DNA of 21,954 nucleotides from NCBI GenBank assembly GCA_003550305.1, contig QKYT01000939.1, forward strand, positions 8,081-30,034, in the 5' to 3' direction. The position numbers and the translations under genes were made by a program. Below are positions 10,271 through 19,838 of the stretch, piece by piece (within the stretch, counting starts at the first letter, position 1; every line of letters starts with the position of its first letter). The DNA is from Glomus cerebriforme. Its lineage: Eukaryota > Glomeromycota > Glomeromycetes > Glomerales > Glomeraceae. The notes below the pieces were generated by a model. It saw nothing but the letters and a program-made list of their open reading frames with translations, was not told the DNA's origin and did not search any database.

Positions 10271-10560
10271 AAATCATTAAATTAATATATAGTCACATGA
10301 CTATTCATTATAAAAAATAAAAAATTAATAAATAGTTTTTTCAGAAGTTAACCCAACAGATGAATGGGAACTATATCCTTGCCATTAATATAGTCTTCAT
10401 TTGATTATAAGAAAAACATTCTGCCAGATAAATATTTTATTTTTTTTATATAAATATTTAACTTTAGCTTTATTTTTGTAATAAGTAATCAAGCAAATGA
10501 ATTCTAATTAACTTGATCTATTCAGATACAAACAAGAACAGAAATAAGACAAAAAACAAA

Positions 10561-11777
10561 AAACACAAGAAGAAAATGCAAACAACACAACGAGCCAAAA
10601 GAATGAAGAAGGCAGACTTAACACAATCACTAAAAATATGAATGTATCCCAATTCCTCTCAAAAGACCTTGCTTCGACAGTGGATGGATTGTGCTAGATT
10701 AGTTTACAATATGATAGTGGATAATTACTGTTTGGATCATAGGACTACAAGGCGATTTTCTTTAGAATGTTCTTTTGGCTAAAGATTAAACATACAAAGA
10801 AATAGATTTTTATGGATAAGGTTCCATATAAAGTATTGAATCATGCTATCTCAGACGCTATACATGCAAGAGATGAAATTATTACAAGGAATAAGGAGAA
10901 TCAACATCAATATCATATTCTTCATTTTAGATCTAAGAAAAATGATTGTCAAACAATTACCATTTATGCTCAATACTGTCACAAATTACTCCATTTTTAT
11001 ATCAGACTCCTACATAATAAGAAGCTTCTTGCTGTTGATCCCAAACATCCACGTCATAAAATGAAACTACCATTTCATCATGAACATCAAAAATGCAATC
11101 ATGGTTGGCCGAATGAGATTGGCAAAGTTGAAATGAATTCGAAGCTAATATACGAAAAGAAACTAGGATATTGGATATTTGTATGGATACACAGAAAGTC
11201 TATCTGCGAGAACCAAGCAGAAGAAATTCATCGATCCCAGAGTTCGCACCTTTCTTACATGGTATTCTCCTACAGTTGGTTATGGAAACATCGGAGACAA
11301 TGATATCAATCGTGTTTTTTGCTTATGCTTAACTCTTAATGCACCACTAGAGCATTAGCAAAAAAGCGTAACTCTATTAAGCATGCTCAAGCATGCATGA
11401 GAAGACGTATTTAAAATTTAGTGAATGAAGTATATAAAAAAACTGCATTGTGGTTGACTAAGACTTTTGACATAATTGTGTTCCCAAAATTTAATAGTAT
11501 ACAGATGTCTCATAAACAAAAAAGAAAAATTAATAGTAAAACAGTTCAAAAGATGATGAGCTGGGTGCATGCTAGGTTTAGGAATTGATTGTTATCTAAA
11601 GCGGAAGAATTTGGTAAAATCGTAATAACATCTGTATCTGAAGCACATACAAGTAAAACATGTAGTTGTTGCAAATATATTAAGAGGAATTTGGGTGGGA
11701 ATAAAGTATTTAGATGTGATGGGTGTGGACTTCAGATTAATAAAGATCTAAATGGCGCCTGGGGAATTTTTCTCTGA
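10561..11777 (+). pseudogene. broken Fanzor (eukaryotic TnpB-like RNA-guided nuclease)
   Basis: Pieces in different frames line up with one Fanzor/TnpB protein. A Lys-rich lead (10564-10635) runs into the helix-turn-helix: MYPNSSQKTLLRQWMDCARL with VYN (10642-10779). Then 10812-11190 holds VPYKVLNHAISDAI and HFRSKK. The RuvC-I strand is FIDPRVRTFLTWYSP (Asp at 11233-11235). The RuvC-II strand DIIVFPKF (proline codon 11484-11486) lacks the usual Glu. SEAHTSKTC supplies a Glu (11640-11642) next to a zinc ribbon (C-x2-C, C-x2-C), and INKDLNGAWG carries the RuvC-III Asp. Glu lost to Pro with a second Glu about 50 residues on is the pattern described for Fanzor rather than bacterial TnpB. Breaks: stops at 10639, 10780, 11356, 11412 and 11586, plus frame changes at about 10782-10812, 11190-11227 and 11346-11380. 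It cannot encode an intact nuclease. Confidence 0.85.
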
Positions 11778-12056
11778 CTATTTTTAGCTATAGTTGATTG
11801 ATTCAATCCATCCGAGTACCCGTGTTATATACAGTACAATAGAAATGTTTTCTCTTTAAAAAAGCAAATATAAATAATTAATTTATTCAAAATTTATTTA
11901 AAAAATTTTATTATGAAATTTTTTTTACAATGTAGAGATATATGCCTTATATTTGGCACTTTTATATGCATTATTTTTTGTGGCTAAAAGCCGATGTAAA
12001 AAAGTAATAAAATATGTTATAAAAAAAATAATATATAAAATCTATGTTAATAATTA
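11778..12056. other. 3' flank of the Fanzor relic and Doa10 downstream region
   Basis: In TnpB/Fanzor elements the guide RNA (omega RNA) usually comes from sequence overlapping and following the nuclease 3' end. Here 11778-11835 is less AT-rich than what follows and contains GATTGATTCAATC (11797-11809) and CCGAGTACCCG (11811-11821). No RNA can be called from this alone. The remainder is A/T-rich and adjoins the Doa10 stop. Confidence 0.35.
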
Positions 12057-15000
12057 CTATTGCGCACTTATTATAACATTATTTGCATTCGGCTCAATGT
12101 TATGCAATCTACGTCCTATTAAGTATTCTTCATCACGAACAGCTTGCATCCAACTATTTACTAATTGTCCCATTTGTCGTTGAACGCGATAACCTAGTAT
12201 CATTGCTAAAAACACCGGGTATATATAACGAATTATTAAAGCTATATTATTTGCATTGGTTATGCCTATTCATCAAATATGAGATGAGAAAGTAACCGTT
12301 ATATTAATTAACATACGTTGATTTTATACAAAAGATGATAATTTATACATACCAATTGTGAATATTATCCCCCAAGCTGTCAATGCTGGAAGAATTACAG
12401 CTGCTAACGCTGAACCTCCTATTGGAACAATAAATACTGTCGTTGCCAATTCGACGTTCAAATTTCTAAAGCCTCGTCCAGTTATCTAATATAAAATATA
12501 TTGTTACATTCATGTAATTCACTATAAAGGTACAAAATAATCATTTAATAAATCTTACTTCGTTAATAGCTCTGCTGTAATCATTATCAGGTAACATAAA
12601 AACGATTCGATATGCAATTTTCATATAAACGATACCTAATGCCCAATCCTATTTATAAATAATAAATGGAATGATTTACTAATATCAAAAATATATTAAA
12701 GTAAGTTAATTTTACAACTCACCTGTAAAAAAGATATGGCTGGTATATCATCGGTGGTAGGTTTTTTCCAGGGTAAAATAATGTATAATTCAATAACTAA
12801 TGACAGAAGGAATGGGATTATCATTCCAAAAAATAAAACAAGGTACAAGATTTTTACGATCACGATTGTTCCTTGCAACATCTTATGTCGGACCATAGCC
12901 CAATCGATATTGCGATCTTGTCTCTCAGCAATTGCTTGAATTTTATTCGTAATCCATTCAATGGCAACGTAAAGTGCCCATAATACATAAAGTCCTACTG
13001 TAAACGCATATATGTCGTGAACTGCACGTTGATGATGCAGGATAAACTTAAAGATATAACGTCCAGTCAAGACTTTAAAATTTTAAAAGACCATTAGTTT
13101 AAACGTGTATATTATAAATTAACCAAAGAAATTTACTTACGTGGCAAAACGGTTACTGAACAGCAAAATAAAGAACCACAGAACCACATAAGAAATAAAA
13201 ATGTTATCACTCTTGCTTTAAAATTTGGAGGAACGTAAACAACTGTATAGTTCAGTTGATCATCTTGATCAACTGGAACCTCTTCGGGATTTTTTAACGT
13301 TCCGTCCTCATTCACAGGTATTAACATTCTCCGACCCGGTACAACTGTTACACCGTCATAACTAGGCGCACGAACAAATCCACCATCTTTCACAAAAACC
13401 ACTTCTGCATTTTCATTAACATTATTAACTTCACCGGGGCCAGGAATTGGGGCTTTTAGACAAAGCAAAAAAGCACGTAATGTTCTTCGTACATGTGTAC
13501 CTTCCTCATCATAATGACGACCTCCAAACATGAAAGAGGTCAATCGTAATGCACGTGAGGTAACTTGCCACCAATTTTCAAATAATTTACGGAATAGACG
13601 CTTTGGCTTGGCCCAAGTGACGGTCACTGGAACAATTATGTGAAATACAAGAAGATCGATAGGAAAATCAGCGATTGGTTCCCTAAATAAGAGAGGTAAA
13701 GAATTAAAAAAAAAAATTTCTAACTCGTGTACAAATATATAAATAAAATACATTACATACAAGAATGGTAACTGCAACGGTAATATCCCATCAAAACAAT
13801 AACGAATAAAGTATATAACACTTCCTAAGCCACAAACAATCATTGCACTATACATAATACCACTTGCACCAATTTTTTTAAGTTGAGTCAGAACAGGCCT
13901 ATCTAGGATTTCCTTTATAGGATGAAATTGTGGATCATTTGGGTCACGAATAAACCACATAACCCCATTTCGTACAATTTCCCGACACAGAGATACAAAC
14001 ACTGCAAAATTGAACATAAAAGCGGTACCAGTAAACCAGTGAAGGAAAGTTGACGTAATGGGCGATTCGAGATAAAATTCCGAACGTGATGATGGTGTGG
14101 CTTCTTCGAATAATGGTAATGTGGAGAGATCCAATAAGATACCACATATAATCGGGAAAATAACCAATTCAATGGCGACAAAGAAAGCGACCTAAATAAA
14201 AATAAGATTTTAAATAATAATATTCATATAATATAACCATCAAGATTTAACATACCTTTAAAACTATGCCTTGTTGACGTAATCCTTCTTGAACAGCCCG
14301 TCCAACAGTTTCACCATATGCATTCCTCGTTTTTGCTAAATAATAAGCACACAAAAAGATAATAACTGTGTATCCACAAAGGATACATACAATCTTATCT
14401 GTAGGCGTGTTACCATAAGCGAAACCATTCCAACGATCAATTATTTTAACAATCCACGTTAAATTTTGTGCTTTTAGGAACTCAGAAAAATTATTAACAC
14501 TATTAATGGTTGAGTTTGCAACAATATCTGATTCTGGAGATTCTATTTTAGCAACAATAGCAGCAGCATAACCTAAAAAATCTTCCGTTTTATCGGAAAC
14601 ATCTTGCATATAATGCATCAGTACAGAATCCTCAAACATTGGTGAAAGTTGAGGGCTAGTCGCGTTCCAACCAGATTTTAATATTGGTGATACAAGTGAC
14701 CATAACCATGGAATACCAGTATCAAGGACAAGATCTACCAAAGGGTCTGTCACTTTTCGTAACATTTTCAACGGAAACTGTATAACATTCAAGGGTTTGA
14801 TCTAAAGAGCATAAAATAATTAGTTTATATCTTAACAATTAATTAGAAATCAAAATATAAGTAAGTACCAATAAAATCGTCTTTCCAACAATAAATGGCA
14901 CCCAAATAGAACCAGCTAAACATAATGCAATCAAAACTATCATCAACGCAGAGTTTTGAGCTAACATCCACAAAGACCCTCTCATGCCAATAGCTTCCAA

Positions 15001-17794
15001 TACACCTTCAAGATCTTCATTGGCAACATTTTCTTCATCCTCGTCATCTGCTTCTATGATTCCTTGATCAACGGCAGGAGGTTCGATTGCTTCATTAAAA
15101 AGAGGTGCAGGCATAGGCAAAACTGGAGCATCAGCAACTTCTGCATTAAGTTCTCTCGCTAATTTAATATTAAAAAACAAGTTTACAAATTAATAAAATT
15201 AGTCATGTTTGAAGATACATAAATTATTTACTATTTTATAATGAATATAAATATTATACCATTTAAAACTCCGGCAGGTTCCTCTTCATTTTCATCTTCA
15301 AGAGGATTATCATTATCATCTGAATCATTCTCATCACCTTCATCCTCGTTATCATCTTCAACGCCTTCATCTTCAATATCTCTTTCATCAAAATCCGACA
15401 AATCATCCTCATCATTCTTTCCAAAATTATCATTGTAACCTTGTAAATTAGTATTAGAGTTTCGATGTATGGCCGAATCATCAGCAAAATAAACAGTATT
15501 TGTTATTATTTTTGATGGACTGTAAGTGTTATTGATATCACGTGGATATTTTTCTTGTAAATTTATGTCTTCGCTTTCTTCATCGCTATCTGATACTTCA
15601 GGTGTCACATCATAGTCAGCATTGTTTTCATCTAATTGTTCTTTATTTGGAGAAACTTCAGAGAGATCAACATTCATAAAAGAACCACCAAGAGATAAGT
15701 CATCAAGATCATCCTGTAACGGAGTTGATGATAGTCCCACATTGGAAGATGATGTAGGAACTCCAATCCGTGTTCTTACTTTTCTGATAGGACGAATTCT
15801 TCTATCTCCAACCAAGGTACTAATAAATTTTTTGTTTGAAGACTGTCCTTGTTGAACTGTAACGTCTGATGAGGATGAAGAGGACGATGATGCAGAAGAG
15901 CCGAAACAGTTATTTTTGTCTTTATCAATGATAGAATTATCGATCCCGAATTGCATAGGATTTAAGTCCTTTGTAGCTGCACTCTGCGTTTTTTGTGAGG
16001 ATGAAGAATCATCTACTTCCGAGAAAATCATCATAGAGTCATTTGATTCAATATTTTTTCCTTTAGAATCTTCCTTACTCGTATCACTTCTAATAGCATG
16101 AATCGACATCTTGGAATCATCTACATACGGAACATACATAGAAAGTTTTTGATCGTCCATTTTAAGATCTTTAGGTCTAACATTTAATTCTGAAGCTAAA
16201 GATGAATTATCTTTATCATAAGTAAAAACTGAATCAATGTCATCATCCCCTAATTTCACGTCTGGTCGATTTTCAGATGATGCAATGTTCGATTCTATTT
16301 GAGTGTTAATACCGTCTTCTTTAACAATTATATTGTCTGTCATTAATTGTCGATCAATATTTTCCTCATGGCGTTGATCATTAAGTTCATTACGTTCTAA
16401 ATTATCTCCAAAACGATGTAAATTAATAAAGTTTTGTTGTAATGGTTCAAGAACTGGGTCTTGTTGCAAAAATGGGCGACGCGGTTCCGGTCGAATTAAC
16501 GGTAGGTGATGTCCATTTTGAAAAATAAAAGCTCCTTCGTTGAAATTTGCTACAGCGGGAACAACTGGAATTTGAGGTTCTTCAGGTATTTGTTCAACTA
16601 CTTGAAACACCATCCCATTGTTATTAATATTTCCTTCATTGGCAGGCACATCATTTATTTGATCATTAACAACATTATTGTTATCATTTGCAGCTGGCGT
16701 ATTCTGAACTATCCACTCCCTTAATAAGAATGCAGCCACAAAAACTATTACTACAACACACGTAATGATTTGACCCTCAAATGTATCTGATAACACTTTG
16801 CTATTATACGTTATTAAAATACAATGATTGGTTTAGCCGGATTAAAATAATTGCCAAAATTTGTAAATATAAAAACTAACCTGGTTAAATCACCATAATA
16901 TTCCACAAATTGTACCGCTTCCGGAGGTACATACCAAATGAATCCTTTAAGTAGTCCTAAATATATTATACTAAGACCACTCTTTTCTCCCGATTCTATA
17001 TTATTATCTGAAGTTCTGGTAGGAATCTTTTGTCTGTTAATAAAAAAAGCGATATTTTCGCCGCTCCAGTAATAAAACCTCCATATCCATACAGTAGCCC
17101 AAGGTAATGCTATCAACCATACAATTCCTACAAGGAGTGCACGGAACCATATTTGGACAAGTCCATAAAGGCGCCGTATACCACGTCGAAGGAATAATAC
17201 AATTGGAATAGTATCTGGCATCCTTGGATCATAAACTGATATTAAGAATCGAATTGTTAATAATTAAAAATAGTCGATTCTGGTTCTTTTAATAATACGT
17301 TTTATAATAATAATACATACTTGGTGTGAACGAAAATGGATATTTGCACACTTCACAATATCTATTAAAACGATTGAAATAAGTAATTCGACTAATATAT
17401 TCCAAAAGAGCAAAAGAGATAACAAAAAAAAAACTTACTTTTTTTTGCTATGTCTTAACCATTCTGTTAAACTATTAATATAAATAGAATATATAAGATC
17501 AGGGAAATTATTTTATAGAATATATTAATTTAGACTAAAATAAACTTTACCAATCTTGATGTACGAATCTAATACTACCAGAGCATTTACAAGGATGATA
17601 TAGCGGTTGGTCTTCGGTGCCTTCACTACGGCAAACACGACAAACCTCTAATAAAGTTAATTAAATAAAAAGTTAATTATTATAAAAAGAAATGTAAGCA
17701 TAGATCAAGGATTTCGCCTCGCAAAATGAATTTATCCACATAGATCTGTTACAAAGAAAAACTTTTTAAATCTACCACCTTCGTCTTCGACCAT
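12057..17794 (-). CDS. SSM4: Doa10/MARCH6 ER membrane RING-CH E3 ubiquitin ligase
   Basis: Fourteen exons join in frame to 1557 aa: 17794-17779, 17647-17551, 17471-17439, 17361-17321, 17235-16881, 16800-15260, 15158-14869, 14801-14256, 14191-13761, 13682-13141, 13072-12723, 12648-12559, 12485-12353, 12265-12057. Residues 8-54 are a RING-CH finger (C8-x2-C11, C25-x-C27, H35-x2-C38, C51-x2-C54), followed by PFSFTPIYDPRMP as in MARCH6. Membrane segments lie at about 92-114 and 191-208 (then LREWIV), with about twelve more between 720 and 1510, including the TEB4/Doa10 core (974-1200). The C-terminus has [13 protein letters not shown], the conserved C-terminal element (Asn1544). Doa10 ubiquitinates misfolded and short-lived proteins at the ER and inner nuclear membrane for proteasomal degradation. 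Residues about 215-690 are a Ser/Asp/Glu/Asn-rich insert. The intron at 13760-13683 (78 nt) has no in-frame stop and reads as false coding if unspliced. MARCH6 is the animal name. Confidence 0.93.
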
Positions 17795-18900
17795 TGCGCA
17801 CTTTCTTAATTAAATAAATAATCGTTACTAAACCCAAAATAAAAGAGAGAGAGATAAGGTCACAAAAAGAAAAAAACGAACGTTAAAAAATGACAGATTC
17901 GGTAACTGCTTAAATTTGCAATGTTCGAAAAATTTCACATTGTTTTTTCCTTATATACTAACTGTATGATCCTGTGACTTATTCGCATTATATGGCAAGA
18001 TTGGCTAAAAAAAGATCATATCAGATATATTGATGTAAAAAATCAATTTTCGTTTTATATTTCTAAAATTAGTCCATTAAGCTGAGTAATTAAGATTCTT
18101 TTTCTGTTCACAAGCTGTTTGCTCACTAAAGCTTGATAATTATGACAAGAGTAGGTGCTTTTCTTTTGGTTTAACAGTTTAATTTCTTTTTTGCTTTCGA
18201 TTTATTGGTAGTTTTTTGTTACAATATTTTTTTTAATTATAAATACATAATTCAACAAATATTCAACCTGTTCATTATTATTATCGTTATCAAAGTGATA
18301 TCACGTTAGAAATCGCGAAACGTGGTCGTTGGAAAGGAAATATATGTGATACATTCAATATACGAAATTTCCTTGAACTCGTCACGTGATTAGATCATGG
18401 ATTCAACAAAAATTTATTGAATGCGACAAAAATTGAATCTGAAAAGCAAGTTTTAAGAAACAATGAAAATATTTAAAAGATCGTTAAACAGACAAACGTC
18501 TTTGTAGTTGAATTTTTTATTCTGGACTATAATCAAAGGTTCTTTCAATAAACGTGAAAAATCAAGTTACTGGATACGATTATCTAATTATTTTTACTAA
18601 TTTTTGCAGAATTTATTTTTCTTTGATTTCGGCTTGAGTGTTTCTTTTTGAGCTTTGATTTTTTCTTGGAAAGCCTTTCAGAACGGTTGATCACTATACC
18701 TTAAATTATTGACCAAAATTTCATGGAGTGAAGTCGAAACGGTTTCTTTGAAACACAAGTAAGTTTTTCCAGTTGTATTTGTTATAGCAACCTATTCTTT
18801 TATTATTAATTATATTAATTGAGAGTATATCTAAATAAACATAAGCTTAAAGGTTTGCATAATTTTTTTTATAGAAAATTATATGATCTCAGTGCATATA
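17795..18900. promoter_or_regulatory. upstream region of the Doa10 gene
   Basis: Just over 1.1 kb without an ORF. It should hold the Doa10 promoter and 5' UTR. GTCACGTGAT at 18381-18390 is an E-box of the CACGTG (Cbf1/USF) type, about 590 bp upstream of the ATG. CAAGTAAGTT near 18756 (+) resembles a splice donor but no exon can be attached to it. Nothing else is recognised. Confidence 0.4.
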
Positions 18901-19065
18901 ACAGAAGGGTTACAAATTTCCACATATTCTTTTTGTTGGGGACCTTGTTTAAAAGTGTCTAGAATAGAATATGCCCTCAACCCGAAAATTCTATACATAA
19001 TAGTAACATAATTTTGGGTTACATAGTAATAAATAACAAGCAGGAATCAAAATGGTTTAGCCTAG

Positions 19066-19456
19066 TTGATACCCATTAGTAAATTTTATTTGATCTTCTC
19101 CAATATTCAACATTTTTGCAAGTTCTAATCCTTTTTGTTGCAAAATCATGTCAGTTAAAGGAAGACCAACAGTCACTGCCTGTGAAGTTTAAATTTGCAA
19201 AGCTTTATCAAGTTCAGGAAACTGAACAGAATGATTTTTAAATGTACATGAAGTCTGTGAATTAGAAAGAACAGCCAACCATTTTTCATAACTTTGCCAT
19301 ATTTTTGAAATAGTTGATTTATCAATGTTTAATTCCTCATATTTTGTATTAAAAAATAAAGCCACATCACCGCTTTACATTGCCATTTAACATCATATAC
19401 TCACATATTCTTTTTTTATATCATTGCTAATAGCAGTACAAGTCTTTTTTGTTTTT
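19066..19456 (-). pseudogene. decayed pogo/Tigger transposase, DNA-binding part only
   Basis: On the minus strand the sequence reads KTKKTCTAISNDIKKEY, then after stops GDVALFFNTKYEELNIDKST with ISKIWQSYEKWL, then FPELDKALQI-stop-TSQAV and LPLTDMILQQKGLELAKML, ending KFTNGY. This matches the two helix-turn-helix domains (Psq/CENP-B type and Tc5 type) at the start of pogo, Tigger and CENP-B proteins. Several in-frame stops are present: a cluster near 19370-19405, and one in place of the Trp normally found in ALxxW. The DDE catalytic domain is absent. It is non-functional. Confidence 0.75.
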
Positions 19457-19836
19457 TGTATCTTGTTTTTTGTAAATAAATGGATGGCATTATATTTTTA
19501 TAAAAAATTTATAAAGTTAAAAAATAAATGCATATAGAAAAAGAAAATTTATTTTTACATTTTTTTATAATTATAGAAAGACATTTTGAGATGAAATTTT
19601 TGTCTTAATAAGAAAAAGTTAATTTAGGATATTTTCTAAATACATTTGTTCAATCATATGATGTGACTATAAAAGAAAATTTTTTATATATTAACTATTA
19701 TATTGGGACTAATGATTGATTATAATCAATTTATAACTATAAAGAAAGCATTTTATATAAAAATTCAGAACCAAAATTAATGTAATTATGTAAAAGTTGT
19801 ACTTATATGGGAAGTGACTATAAAGGAAGATGACTG
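19066..19836 (-). mobile_element. truncated pogo/Tigger-like DNA transposon
   Basis: The element reads right to left. Its intact end is at 19836: on the minus strand it begins CAGTCATCTTCCTTTATAGT and is bordered by TA (19837-19838). A second GTGACTATAAAAG word lies at 19663-19675. A decayed transposase N-terminus follows at 19456-19066. No matching end is found further left, so the catalytic (DDE) half and the other terminus are missing. Confidence 0.65.
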
Positions 19837-19838
19837 TA

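Noticed and set aside
10843..11064. 73-codon plus-strand ORF
   Set aside because: It overlaps the Fanzor segment in another frame and carries none of its motifs.
13683..13760. [13 protein letters not shown] segment as part of Doa10
   Set aside because: It is bounded by a strong donor (GTATGT) and acceptor (TTTAG), and removing it improves agreement with the MARCH6 family, so it is treated as an intron.
15241..15855. Ser-rich plus-strand ORFs opposite Doa10 exon 6
   Set aside because: They are complement shadows of the GAT/GAA-rich acidic coding sequence on the minus strand.
18896..19025. Inverted AACCCGAAAATT / AATTTTGGGTT words near 18979 and 19010
   Set aside because: A possible small hairpin, but the arms are short and imperfect in AT-rich DNA, so I give it no weight.
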